This document shows positions 51,086 to 63,636 of a stretch of DNA of 64,000 nt, piece after piece. How positions within the stretch are numbered: the stretch's first letter is position 1; each line of letters starts with the position of its first letter. Location of the stretch: the NCBI GenBank assembly GCA_010356995.1, contig ML996687.1:1459148-1523147 (forward strand), read 5' to 3'. The stretch is from Trichodelitschia bisporula (taxonomy: Eukaryota; Ascomycota; Dothideomycetes; Phaeotrichales; Phaeotrichaceae). A program made the translations under genes and the position numbers. The notes under the pieces are model-generated. The model was not told where the DNA came from, did not search any database, and was given only the letters and a program-made list of their open reading frames with translations.

Positions 51086-54000
51086 ACTGGTGTATATATA
51101 CTGCGTATGCATAGTAGCTGTAGGAACTGAGAAATGTTAGAGGATTACAGCATCCGGGGCGGGACGGGTTCTACAAACCGCCTCGTAAGAACCGGCCCGG
51201 CTCAGAGTTGACCCTACCCTCCGATCCCGAGCCGAGCCGCACACAGACCAGGCCAGCAGCCAACGTCCAGACCCCCTCCCAGCGGCCACACATTCCCACA
51301 GCCCCGCTCCGGGCCAAAACCCAGCCTGCCACGCAACTCAACCGTTGCCACGGGCACACATCCGGCACAGCCTCTCTTCCCTCGACGAGCCCAACACGAG
51401 AGACTGCAACACCCGCGCATCCGCGTACCCCGCCCATCACACCAGCCTCCCATAGCAGTGTGCCACAAACCATCTCCATACTCACCCTTGCCCAGTCCCT
51501 GCCCTCGCCTTATTACCCCCTTGGACACCCAGCCCACTTACCGCAGCCAGCTGTATTGTGTAACAACCCCGCAATGCGCTGTCCGCGCCTGATCAGCCTG
51601 GGGTGCCAGCACCCACGTGCCAACCGTAGGCCAGCCAGCCAGGTAGCAACAGCGGCAGGGTTTGCCACCAATTCAACTACTGGCCTGCCAACCCACTCAA
51701 TTGACGAGCAAGGACACGGCAGTCCTGCTGGTCGTGCCGAAGAGGGCAAAAAAGCTCGGAAACATCGGGTCTCGGGGCGAGAGGAGTGGAGGGAGTTATG
51801 TATACTGTGCCTCCATCTTGAACTGTACCAGTACCCTACGGAAGTTGGATGGGCTGGGATGTACAAAGTAAAAATATGCGTCTGCATTACCGGGGCTGCC
51901 GTAACGACGGGAACGCACGTCTAGAGCCCCGCTGCGGTCTGGAACCTCCAGGCGCGGGCGGTACTGAAGGTGTACCATAGTACGTCGTGCAAAGAGTATG
52001 GCCACTTACGCCCCCATCTACAGCGGGCCGATCTGCAATCGGCGCCGTTGGCAACGCGGATCCGCGTCGCCCAGGCCACGCAGCACTACGCCTGCTCAAG
52101 AGTAAGGCTGGAAAGCCAGCGGAGGGGATGATCGGCGGATCAGCGTCGGGATGAGGCTAGGTGTGCTCCTCAGTCATATTCTGACCATCACAGTGCGTAC
52201 CGGGCACGACTTCGAGGTTAGAAGCGAAATGAAATTCACACTGGGATGCGTGCGAGGCCACCGGCAGACCTACCAGCGTGCGCACATGCATTCGTGTGCG
52301 GTACACGCGATGACTGTACCTAGCTTCCACCCAACCCGCGTCCGCAGGCGCCTCGTCCACCACGCCGGGCCAAGCATATCTGTGCCGAGACCCACGGGCC
52401 TCGGGTCTCGGGACAAAGCCTACTGCCAGCGATGGGGCTGGGGCAAGATGAGGCGGTGATGTGCCAGTAACGTGGCAGTCCAGCGTGGCGGGCTGTTGGC
52501 GGTTTTTAGTTTTTTTCAGCCTCATGGACAGCGTGCTGGGAGGGGAAGAGAAGGGCAGGGGATGAGGGTAGGGATGTGCGGGACGGAAAGCATGGGAAGG
52601 GGGGAAGGCTGAGCTTGGAGGCCGGCAATGTCGGGATATGGAAGAGTTGGGTTAGAGGATGCAGGTCATCGGCGAGTTGGGCATGGATAGGGCCAGGGCT
52701 ACCGTCCGAGACTCTGTTGGCATAGGGGATTGGATGTGGGGCGTTCGGCTCTCATCATGAAGCACCTTAAATGCAGAGAAGAATCGGTACACAGGACGAT
52801 AGGATGCTAGTGGATGGACGAGATGTCGGAGTTTTGGGGTCGAGAAAAGACGAGAAAGAAACGAGAAAAGCTCGGAGCCGATGGTTGGACAGAAGACGCT
52901 GAGCGGAGAGTGAATAGGCTTGAGTGGAGCGACGAAAATGGAGATGACATTGACAAAGAAGAGATGGGAGCGGCAGGAGCTCGAGTGGCTATTGGTAGTG
53001 TTGACTGTTGACTGTTGACTGTTGGTTGTTTCGTTGGTGTTGACTTTGCTGTCGACCTCACCACGCCCACCAGAGAGTGGAGGTGCGAGGTGGATGCGCC
53101 GCAATGACGGAGGAGGACGTCGACGTGGCAGTGTGTGAGGGGAAGGGCCCCCCCCCAGCAACTAACGTGACCGTAGCCTGATATGGACTAGCGTACGCCG
53201 CTTCCCAGCAGACAAAGTGACGACAACTGGTGATTTGTGCGAGAATGAGAGTGCGTCGTGTGTGCGTACATTAAAAAAAGAGAGAAGAGGCAGAAGCGAG
53301 AGGTCTACCAGCCATGAGACTATTACAGTAAGCTGTACGAGTTGTGCTTTGTATGTACGAAGTGAGGCAAGCGTCACCCGTAACCTTCTGTCGTATCAAT
53401 TTGCCATTTCTTCTCTGTGTAGCGAGCCCGTACCCGTACCGCAAAGTGTCCGTGCCAGCGCTGCCCGTCACTTCATCGCGATACGTATCTATGGCTTCAC
53501 ACACATGCGCAAGCTGCATGTCCTAGCATATCAAAATCTTCCGTTTGCAATACACCAAGCAAGCGAACACTATATATTAGCCCACACTGCAATTTGCTTC
53601 TCCTCCTCGGCTTTTCCTCTCCTCTCTTCCCTCCCAACCTTCCCCTCTCACCTTCCAGTTGCACACAGCTTCGACGTCGTGCTCCCCTCCACCCCTCCCC
53701 ACACGCACACAACCAACCGGCCCGTCTCGTTTGCTGCAACCCCCACACTGCGTTCGAAAAGCTGCGAAGGCCCGCGAAAGGAGATAGCTCACAGGTTGAT
53801 CACTGCACGATCACCCGCGTTCTTCTCTTATTTTTGCGACTGCCCACCTCATGTCCCAGTACGCGCAGCACCAATACCAACAGACCCGTCGTCATCGCCT
53901 CGTGCTCACTCTGGGACGAAGATATAAGAAGCCCTTGCGCTGGAAAGGTTGAAACACTCTCCGCCCACCCCTTGCGTCAAAGAGCATATCAGGCGGACCA

Positions 54001-55107
54001 GGACTCATCTAGTCTCTCGTCAGCAAAATTCTCTTTTCTTCTTTATTTCTCCGTGCGAAATACGTACGGTACTCGATAGAGAGAAAGACCAAATCATCGC
54101 TTCCCGATCGAAGCAACGCACAGCCAAGCAGCTTGCATCGCTGACCGGTGGGCAACATCGCATCCGAAACTCACCTTCGAGTGGACGTTGCAACGACACA
54201 ATTCCCGCGTCGAGCCGGCTTGCCAGTTCCAATTCCTCCTAATTGCATTTTCATCTGCGCCGAGACCACACATTTTATATCATCACTGCCTGTGCTCAGT
54301 TCTGCGCCGCGCATCCCACCAACAGCCCTGCCCGCCGAAAGTGCCCCACGGCGCTAGAAGCTTTCCGAAGGGCGCGAATCGTAAGAGATCGGCTTTGCTC
54401 GTTTCATCGGCAACGGCACCAAAGGCCTCGCTCCGAGTCCACGAGAAGAAGTGTGAGTTCCATTTAACGCTTTCCGTTCTTTCCGTTCGCACCCGAAGGG
54501 TTGTCTGTCCATTGTCACTGCAAAACCAGCTTGCATAGGGGCTGCAGCAGTGAGCAGTGAGCAGTTGAAGGGTGCTTCGTCACTCCTCTTCCCCCGTTCT
54601 TCAGGCTTGGGCATTTTGATTAGCGGGGAGAACTAGGGTGTTGGAGGGCAGGGCAGGGCAGAAGAGAAACGGCTGGCGGGGTGAGGAGGACAGGGCAAGT
54701 CAGGGAACTGGACCATTTCCATGGGAAACCCTTTCACGGCCCTCTCTTCTCTCTCTCGGGTCATTTCTCTTTGGCATGGCAGAGACCCTCGCAGGGTCAC
54801 AGCAGCCCAACCTAGGCCAACCGCATATCTTCTTCCCTCTCTCTTGCTGGCCTGACAACAGCAAAGCAGGCCCGGTTTTCCCTTCAGCCTGCCGGTTTTT
54901 TTTTTCTTTTGTCCTTCCTTCGCTGTACCCTGACGCAGCTCGGGAGGGCCCGCCCAAGGCCAGCCCACCATCACCCACCCCACCCCTCATTTTGATGCTC
55001 GATTTAGGGTGTCGCTTTTTACCGTTTTTGCGTCTCGTCGTTTGCTGTCTGGCCATCGCATCTGTTTTTATTTCACTGTCTTTTGCTCCCATCTTTCATC
55101 TCATCTT

Positions 55108-55114
<7 letters not shown>

Positions 55115-55144
<30 letters not shown>
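55115..55144. repeat. (CT)15 microsatellite
   Basis: Perfect CT run inside a C/T-rich tract. Confidence 0.9.
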
Positions 55145-55147
<3 letters not shown>

Positions 55148-55878
55148 TCGAGGGATCGAAACAGGTTATTGATTGCTTTCCTCTCTCCTCTCTGCAGATC
55201 GACTGCCGTCAACCAACACACGCTTTTCCCCGCTAGCACCATCACGTTTCGCGCTTCTGCCGTACATATCGGGCAGCACCGACCCCTCACAGCACACACT
55301 CTTACCCCCTCCCCCTCCTCGCATCCCGCTTACCACTCGTCACTCGTCAGTTTGCGACGCAGTCCTCTTTTCTCTCTCGTGTTGATCGTCCACCGCCAAA
55401 AAGACACCCCCCACCCCCCTGCCGCTTTCTCTGCTCAGCTGTTGTCACGGCTCACCATTCAACCACTCACGATTCGACAACTCGATCCCGCCCCTCTTCT
55501 CTCATCTCATCCCCTTTTCGCCTTGATCACCACCCCTCACTACAGTACGTCTCTACCCAACAACCAGGACTGCAACAATTCTTCCTCGCGTGGTATTAAT
55601 TGGCACTAGTTTGCCCGCAGATTAATTGCTGCTGCAGTCGCGCTTTCCCCTTTCTGCCTCACGTCGGCCTTCTGGAACCTGCCTTGCGCCAGCTCAACCC
55701 ACCCTCTCTCTGGCAGTCGCGACCGTACGAACCGACAGGGTTACCCCCCCCCCCTCCCCCCCAGCATCAGCAACCTTCAAGCCCAAAAGCAGAAGGGACT
55801 ACCCTCCCCTCCCACCTATTTGTGGTCCAAGCGCCCAACCCTTCCTTCCCTTCCCCCTCAATCTCTCGTCTCGTCTTC

Positions 55879-55904
55879 CTCTCTCTCTCTCTCTCTCTCT
55901 CTCT
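55879..55904. repeat. (CT)13 microsatellite
   Basis: Second perfect CT run, 0.75 kb from the first, in the same pyrimidine-rich tract. Confidence 0.9.
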
Positions 55905-56417
55905 GACTCTTTCCCCTCCCTCCCCTCCACAACCCCTTCCGTCTCTTTTCTATTGCGACAATCCACCTCAAACACAAAGCGGCACTCTCAATTCTCTCCA
56001 CCCTCTTCCACTTCTGGCAACTTGAATTTGCCAGAACAGAAAGGGTGTTGTAGAGTCGTCTTGTTTTGTTGATCCTTGGGTGTCAACAAGAGCAACAACA
56101 ACAACCACCACCATCGCCAACCGCCTCACCGCTCCGAACGCGGAAGCGGCTACCCTTCACCTTGCGCTGATCACCGTACAGCGGCTCAAATAATAAAGCG
56201 ACAAACTGCGACCAGAGGGAGCCTTCGCGCATCTCCATCGCGGCGCAAAAAATCACAACTTCAAAAGTGGGAACCGAGCGGATACCAGAGCAGAAGACGC
56301 TCGCCTCCAGAACGCAGTTGACATTGAGTCGTTTGCAGGATATATATCACGCTTGCCCAGCTCCGTTCAGCGAGCGGGTAGAGCGAGATAGTATTCCCTG
56401 CCGAAGACACTGCTTCC

Positions 56418-59209
56418 ATGACGTGGGTCTACTTCCACCCCATGGCTTCTTACCTTTATTCCCAATCGCCCATTCACTTCCCTTCTCACCACTCGCCGTC
56501 GCCTCTTCCTCCTTTCACCCCGCTCACACAGTCTCCCTCCCAAACTCCTCCTCCGCTTCCGCTTCCGCTTCCCCCTCTCCTCCCTGCGCTTCCACCACCG
56601 CCCCCCCCTCCTGCTTCCCATCCTCACCCACTTCCGTTGCTTTTACCTCCGCAAGCGTCGTATTGCACCTGCTCCGAATGCGCTGACCGTGCCAATCTTG
56701 ACAGACCGAAACCCCTCACCCTAAACCATTCGACAGGCTCCGGCGAGAATTCAGACTCAGACGACGCCTCAAGCTACGTAGGGCATACACATCACAGAGC
56801 TTCCAGGGTGCCCCGAACCCGCCATCAGCCAGAATATTCCGACGAGGACTCCGACGGTTTTTCCAGCGAAGAGGAGGAGGAGGACGAAGAAGTTGACGAG
56901 GACGAGGCCAACGAGGGCTCGAGTGACAGCTGGGACCACCTAAACGACCTCTCCCGTGGAAGCGACATTGAGCCTTCCGAGTCGGCTTCCCGCTCCCGCA
57001 ACCCGGCCGGACGTCCATCCAGTTTCCGCCCTGCGCGCGCTCCTGCCGCTCCCCGGCACTCAAAGGCGCCTCCTTCGCGCAAAATCGCAGCCGTGCCTGA
57101 CATACCCCAAGGGTCGCCGCCGCGGCGCCGCGCACATCATTACGAGCGCCAGCCGCGGCAGCATCACGCCGTCGACAACGTGGAGGACGACGACTATCCG
57201 TACGGCGGCCGCTCCGGTCAATTGCCGTACCATCCGGCGCCGCAATGGTCGAATGTCGGCCTCTACCCGGGCCATGCGCCGACGGCCATGTCAAGTTATG
57301 ACCAAAACCCGTTCGGTTCCAATGCTCTACAGGCTTACCCGCGCGCACCGAGTCATGACTACAACCCGCTGTCCCCCCACGCCCAGCAGGCAAATCCCTT
57401 CACCCTCCCTCCGGACGACTACTTTGGCACTAACGGCCGTATGGGTGGCGGTATGCACGGCGGCATGGACCCAATGGCTGGTGGCGGGCATCACCGGCGC
57501 CAAAACCGCAATTCCATGCCACCCCCGCGATCACACGGCCAGGAACTCATGCCCTACGGCGCTGGCCCGCCGCAGCCGTATCCGCCTTACCCTCCCTATG
57601 GCTACCCCGGATACCCGCCCTACCCGCCACCGTACCCGCCGTACTCGCCACCACACCACACTCCCTCCCCGCACGCTTCCAAGAAGTCCACCCCTGCGCC
57701 TGGCGGTATGACGCCTGGCGCAACAACCCCCAACCCACCCTCCATGACCCCTGCTCCTCCTCCGCCCCCGCCGCCATTAGCCCCCCCTGCCGTTGAGGAG
57801 CCGCCAAAGGAAGATCCGAAGCTCAAGGCCATTGAGGAGCTGCTGATGGCGCAAAAGAAGGCTGCCGAAGATCGTCTCGCGCTGAAGCAAAAGGCTATTG
57901 AGGATGCGAAACGCGCCGCCGAGATTGCCAAGCTAAAAGCTGAAGAGGACAAGCTCGAGGCTTTACAGAAATTGATTCTCGATCACAACCGCCAGCAACT
58001 GGAGCGTGAGAAGAAGCAGGAAGCGGAGCGGAAAGCAGAGGCTGAGGCGCGCGCCGAGGCTGAGCGCAAAACGGCTGAATTGAAGAAGGCGCAAGAAGAG
58101 AAGGCGAAGGAGCTAGCTGCTGCGGCGGAAAAGGCGAAGGCCGAAGCTGAAAAGGCGGCTGAGACCAAAGCAGCAGCAGAGAAGGCAAAGGCTGAAAAGG
58201 CCGCTGCTGAAGCCAAGGCAAAGCACGAAGCTGAGATGGAGGAGGCGCGGAAGAAGGCCGAAGAGGATAAGGCTGCTGTAGAAAAGACGATCGCGGAGTC
58301 CAAGGCCGCGCACGAAAAGGCTATTGAGGACGCAAAGAAGAAGGCGGCCGACCTGGAGGCCAAGCGCAAGGCCGCGGAAGAAGAAGCGGCGAAGCTGCGG
58401 CCGCCAGATGACATGACACGGGCGCCGATCAAGTTTAAAGATGCCGTGGGAAGAAAGTTTAGCTTCCCGTGGCATCTGTGCAAGTCGTGGAAGGTCAGTT
58501 TTACCTCTTACATCCCTGCTCCGCTAACCCTCTTCAGGGAATGGAGACGCTTATCAACCAAGCCTTCCTCCACGTCGATGGCATCGGCAAACACGTTCAC
58601 GAGGGCCATTACGACCTCGTCGGGCCCGACGGCGAAATCATCCTACCACAAGTGTGGGAGACCATGGTGAAACCCGACTGGGCTATCACTATGCACATGT
58701 GGCCCATGCCCGAACCTCCAAAGAAGGAGGCGCCGCCGCCGCCTCCCCCCCCACCGCCAGGCGGTATGGCTGGGCTCCCCCCTCCGCCGCCCGGTGGCTT
58801 CCCCCCACCCCCTCCTATGGGCATTCCAGGTATGTCGCAGGATCCATCCAGGGAGAAGAAGAAGAAGTCGAAGGGCTCCAAATCTGCTGCTGTCATGGGC
58901 TTACCTCCTCCGCCACCTCAAGGCATGCCTGGTATGCCACCTCCTCAAGGAATGCCTGGTATGCCACCTCCGCCGCCGATGCCCGGAATGCCTCCCATGG
59001 GCCTCCCTGGCCCGCCGCCTCCGCCAATGGGTATGCCCGGTCCGCCGTTTCCCGGCCCTCCCCCCCCGCCTGGCGCGCCGGGCGTCGTCGAAGTCATGCC
59101 TGCGCACGCGCCAGAGAAGAAGAAAAAGAAGAAGCCCCAGCCGGCGCCGTTCCTACTGTGGACGGCCGGCGGTGCACGAGGCGGGAAAAAGCCCACGCGG
59201 AGAACGTAG
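56418..59209 (+). CDS. Large Pro-rich / coiled-coil protein with C-terminal ubiquitin-like domain
   Basis: Exon 1 56418-58493, intron 58494-58537 (44 bp, GTCAGT...GCTAACC...CAG), exon 2 58538-59209; 915 residues from the first ATG, but the true start may be later or in an upstream exon because the first ~90 residues are a Pro/Ser run. Order: acidic Ser/Glu segment (about 110-175), Tyr/Pro-rich stretch with YPPYPPYGYPGYPPYPPPYP, then a long Ala/Lys/Glu coiled coil (about 465-670). The ordered domain is formed across the splice: IKFKDAVGRKFSFPWHLCKS, METLINQAFLHV and YDLVGPDGEIILPQVWETMV, ending WAITMHMWPMP. This is a ubiquitin-like fold I know from fungal proteins of unknown role. After it come PGMPPP repeats and a basic tail. 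Possibly a cytoskeleton or scaffold protein (formin-like Pro tracts). Confidence 0.85.
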
Positions 59210-60277
59210 CGATTTGTTTTTGTTTTTGTCAAGGGTGTTTGGGGGAGGCCGGTGTCTGGGATTGGAAGACACGGACGTGGAGTTGGTCAGGACTGTTTGG
59301 GTTTTGACGGAGACGGAGTCGTTTGGTGACGGTGGGGCTCTCTCGGGATGAGACATGAAGAGTACGAGGATAAGATGGTACGCACCAGGTGGTTTTTGTT
59401 TGCTTTTCTTGTGGTGCAGCGGGTGGTGCATTGGGCTTTGGGCTTTTGCATGTTCGCTGTGCGGGGGCTTGTGATCTTTCGGAAGGGTTGGCATTTGGGA
59501 AGGGAAAGAGTTGGAAAGTATATTGGGTCCTTTGGTTCTTTATGCGCGGTTTTGCGGGTCGTTGCCGTTGAAGATTCCCCATTTGCCGCCTTTCGGGTTT
59601 TTGCGCGTTGTAGTCGGCTAGCATTTATATACCTCTCATCTTGGGTTCGTGTTTTGGCTGTCATTCATAGTTCCATTATCGATCGTTGCCTGAGCGCGCA
59701 TTCTACTTGTTGTCCTTGTGCGAGATTCAAAATCCTGTGTGGTGATTGGGGTTCTCGTGGCGCAGAGCAATGGGGTTGGCGTCCACGTGGACGCCGGTGT
59801 CGGGGTTGGTGCTATGCTGCATTTCTCTCTAGCGTTTCTCGTCCGCCTTCGAACATAGAGGTACCGTGACCTCGCTCGTCGAGGGTTGTAGCTATCTTAA
59901 TTCACTCTTTCATACATCGGCCTGTGCCATGCGGCGACTTCAGTGTTAGCAAAGACTTGGAGGGGGACTATGGGGTAAGTGGTCCAGCTGTGAGGATGAC
60001 GATTGCTGATGCTGATTCTCAAAGGGGGTTAAAGCATCATGGTATCGATACATCCAAGAGCGACACGGGGTAATAATAGCACGCAAGCCAATCACAATGG
60101 AAAGCATCAAGCAGTGAAGGTAAAAAGCATTGGGGTATCTCTCGCTAACTACAGGCGCCCACACGACCCTCAAACTCCGTAAAGTTCCGGTCCTAACGCC
60201 TGCCTGATACCCTGAGCTCCATAACCGTTGCGCCGAACTCCGAGCAGTTCATAGCCTCAATGTGCCGAACGATCCAC
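59210..60277. other. Convergent 3' intergenic
   Basis: 1.07 kb between two converging genes; G/T-rich on the plus strand at 59215-59560. No gene seen. Confidence 0.45.
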
Positions 60278-61223
60278 CTACTGTCCCAAAGTAAGAGGAT
60301 CCCAGAACCGACGGAGCCAGACCCCCGCTCCACCCTGTAAAGGGAAAGCCTGCTGGTGCCCGAGGAACGGCGGAGCAGGTATCGCACGCGCCGCCTGCAT
60401 GTACGCCGGCTTCGAAATGCTCGGCCGGAATGACTCCTCTATGATATGCGCATAGGGAACCGGCTCTTGCACGAAGAAGGACGGGGAAAGCGACTCCTGC
60501 TTGATGTATGGCGACGAGGGTGGCTCCGGCTTGATGTAGGGCGACGGAGAGCGCGGTTCCTCCTTGGTGTAGGACGAGGCAGGCGACTCTTGCTTGGCGC
60601 GCTTTGCCGGACGCTGACCTCCCGATCCAGGCGCCTTGCGCTTGACGCGCGATAACTTCGGCGGACCTGATCGACCGTACTGGTGAGGAGCACGGCCACG
60701 ACCCCCACGGCCCTGAGGCGGGATGGCAGACGTCTGCGAGGGACTAGGCCCGGCCTGCTGCTGAGGGAAGTACGTGCCCTGGAAGTACGCGCCCTGGATC
60801 TGGTCGATCTGCGCTTGCGTCTGTTGCTGGCGCGCGCGGAGCTCGGCGTCTGGAATCCCGTCGCCGATGGGCGTGGGCGGGCCATTGAAGCGGACGACAC
60901 CAGGGGGCGGCGGCGGACGCTCGGTGGCCACAGTGTCGGACTCGAACAGGTACGCGATGGCCTGCATCCCGTCCCTGAACCGTTAGCTTTTTATGTCTTT
61001 ACTGAAAGGGCGGGCGGACTTACAGCTTGCCGTGGATGAGGGGCGTCTGCTCGTTTTCGTAGAGGTGGATGCAGACCGTCCGCTGCAGGGTTTGGATGTA
61101 GGTCACCGTTGAGGTGAAGATGCGCCCTGGCCAGATGGAGCGGCAGCAGAGGCCGCCGAACTGTGTGCAGTTGTCTTCGGAGGCGCAGGCCGCAGTGGCT
61201 GCGAGGGGAGATTGGTGGAGCAT
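60278..61223 (-). CDS. Unknown protein with repeated sumoylation-type motifs, 298 aa
   Basis: Exon 1 61223-61024, intron 60975-61023 (49 bp, GTAAGT...GCTAACG...CAG), exon 2 60974-60278. Residues 1-85 are ordered: MLHQSPLAATAACASEDNC, CCRSIWPGRIFTSTVTYIQT, CIHLYENEQTPLIHGKLDG and MQAIAYLFESD. After about residue 90 the protein is disordered: a Gln-rich patch, RGGRGRAP, a bipartite basic cluster KRKAPGSGGQRPAKRAK (likely nuclear signal), then YTKEE, YIKPE and YIKQE in quick succession, the form of sumoylation sites. The splice is supported by phase and by the joint HGKLDGMQAI. I recognise no family. Probably nuclear. Confidence 0.72.
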
Positions 61224-63636
61224 GGTGGGGCCCTGGGCGGTGGGGTCCGGTTGGTGGTTGTGGTTAAGGAGAGACAGTTGGTGGGATCAACTGGAGGCTG
61301 TGGATGATGCTGTGGATGATGCTGTGGAGGCGGTGGAGGATGCTGTTGAGGCGATGGAGGATTCTGTGGATGCGGTGGTGGAGTATGAAAGGTTTTGGTG
61401 AATAACCAGGTATTTATAGGCGATGGCATCGTTGAGCACAGGCCCCTATCGTGGAGCACGGCGTCGGTATAACGGCGGAGGGATTTTTCCATGATGGAGA
61501 GGGGGAGGGGGAGGGCGGTGTGGACAGAGTGAGGGTTAGTGAAGGGGAGGTTCTGGACTTGAAGAGGGGGCGGAATGACTGGTGGCCAAGGAGGGAGGTG
61601 GCCGTTTGGAGAAAGTCTTGGAAAGGGAGGTTTGCGGGGAGGTCTGGGAAGGTGGTGAGTGTTTGTGGGGAAATTTTTGGAAGGGGGGGGTTGCTTTGGG
61701 GGGTTGGGATGGGATAGGGGTTGTGATTTCGGTATGGAGGTGGGAGGATGTTGGGTTCGGGTATCGATTGGCATGGGGTGGGAGGCTGAGGCTCGGCCTT
61801 GCGGCCGAGGGCGGCATCAGGGGCTTTCTGGGAGTCTGTGGAGGAACTTCCATAGCAGGTAACGGTATGTCACGGTGAAGTCAGCGGATTATGGATAGGT
61901 CAAGCTCTTCGTCCCATGGATTAAGGGTGAGCACGATATGCCTGCGCACAAGTACTGGAAGCAAACCAACGGCCTTCTGCTGGCTCTCCATGACGCGTCG
62001 ATGAGATGACCAAGGGCCCATAATGTCGACCTCAACAGCTCAAAGCCACGCATGAGCAACACTACCAACCGGCTAGGCGTTTTCATACTTTTTCGATTCG
62101 CCTCCCTTAGAGTCTATCCCGCTTCAAGATATCTCACCTCCCCGTAGCGAGCCTAGCCCCTTGAGTTATTCTGCCTTTGCACTTCGCGTTCAATGGAATG
62201 CTTCTCAGGAAGGCTGGAGCTCGGCTTTGGGCCGATCATATTGGATTCTCAATAAGGAATGGGTTCACGAGGTTTACCGTACTCAGGTCATTCCGCTCGG
62301 CTAATAAGCGAGCCACTTAGGCCTCCTAGGGCGAACTTCCTTCTATCGAGGACGATGTCAACACGATATAATGAGTGGGAACGTGGCATGCCCGCAACCC
62401 GATACATTGAATAACTCTTTATGAGAAGATGTAGAGCTCCGAATAGGACCCGATCAAAGGCTGGAAAGAAAACATGCTTGTTCTAGCCATCTACATACAG
62501 TCCCTCCATACATTTTTTACCCGAATGACTCTTGTCCTGGGCTCAGGAATGCAAGCAAATGATTGCGTCCGGAAAAAGGTTAAGGCTCAGCCTTGCGCAA
62601 ACGGGGAAGGGTCCGGGTGCGGCTGGCTGGGCGGTTGATGCTGCATGCAGCCTTGGCTCTTACTGCAGGGGCTCACCGGCCTCAAGACGTACGACGGATG
62701 GCTGCGAGTTCCAACATCGAGGGTGCATATGACGTACTCAGTTTGGCAGTCATGCGGGATATAAATTTTGGGACAGTCGCAAAGCTGATAAACTGTCCAT
62801 ACCTTCAACGAGGTGGCAGAACTATGAGCTGCTGTCAATGAAGCTTAAAATTCAAGGAGAGCTACTGTAGATGACATGTGTGAGGCAATACCATATAGTC
62901 AAGGAATGGTTCAGTCATGTGCTGGGCTTTCGTTGCCCATCCACAGAGATATTTTGAACCCTCGCACGAGTCCTTTGCCTTCATGAGACACGGCCCATTT
63001 CCACTCCAATCTTAGACAGTGAGGGCTGTAGGAATGTTCGTTGGACTTCCTACGGACACGTAGGCAGTGGCCTGTACCCATAGTCCATCAGGCTCCGATG
63101 TCCTTAAATCTGTTATCGAAATTTACGTGTGAACACATTAGCATGTGACCGATGACTATAAACTGTCTCAGTCGGTGAGTTAGAGAAGGAAGAAGAAGGC
63201 GAGGAAGCAAGCTCAAATGAGAAGTATGAGGAGCACCTTTTGGCGCATTCCGTACTTTGCCCAAGACCAAGCCAAGTCAGTCGCGGGGCTGGCGAGAGAA
63301 GTCGCATTGAACCGCAGCGAACACGAAAGCACCAACCAATGCAGATAACGGCAGCGTAAATCAGTGTAAGCAGTGAAACAGAGGTTAAACCATTGCAGAC
63401 TATAACAGGAGAAGCAGCCTAGCAGACCGCCCGACCCGTACTCGCTTCGCTGAACCTCAAGAGCCACAACCTTTCGACTTGCATAGGGTACTGATAGGTC
63501 TAAAGGACAAAACACCCCTCACAGACAAAGAAGCTGACTGCAAACAATCCACTTCAAGTCGCCTCCCAGCTCCTGCCGCGTGCTCGTGGAGTCTGAAAGG
63601 CAAATGTCCGACACAACGTCGGTTCTGAGACTCAGC
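61224..63636. other. 2.4-kb gene-poor region
   Basis: Upstream of the gene at 60278-61223 and downstream of tropomyosin. Apart from the short G-rich repeat at 61292-61380 I see nothing I can support; open frames are short or of simple composition. Confidence 0.45.
61292..61380. repeat. Degenerate GTGGATGATGCT-type repeat
   Basis: Short units built on GATGCTGTGGA and GAGGCGGTGGA, 9-15 bp each, in the leader region of the gene that starts at 61223. Confidence 0.7.

Larger units (their letters stand above)
51086..56417. other. 5.3-kb gene-poor region, pyrimidine-rich in its right half
   Basis: No convincing gene found. A (TTGACTG)n-like run lies at 52998-53024. From about 54000 to 56417 the plus strand is rich in C and T, with long CT microsatellites, and runs straight into the large coiled-coil gene, so it is probably promoter plus a long leader. 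Frames such as 51208-51924 and 54638-55609 have simple composition and I reject them. Confidence 0.5.

Noticed and set aside
51208-51924. 238-residue Pro/Thr-rich plus-strand frame
   Set aside because: No ordered block, simple composition, no supporting splice or signal features.
54638-55609. 323-residue plus-strand frame in the CT-rich tract
   Set aside because: Composed of low-complexity Ser/Leu/Phe runs from CT repeats; more likely leader sequence.
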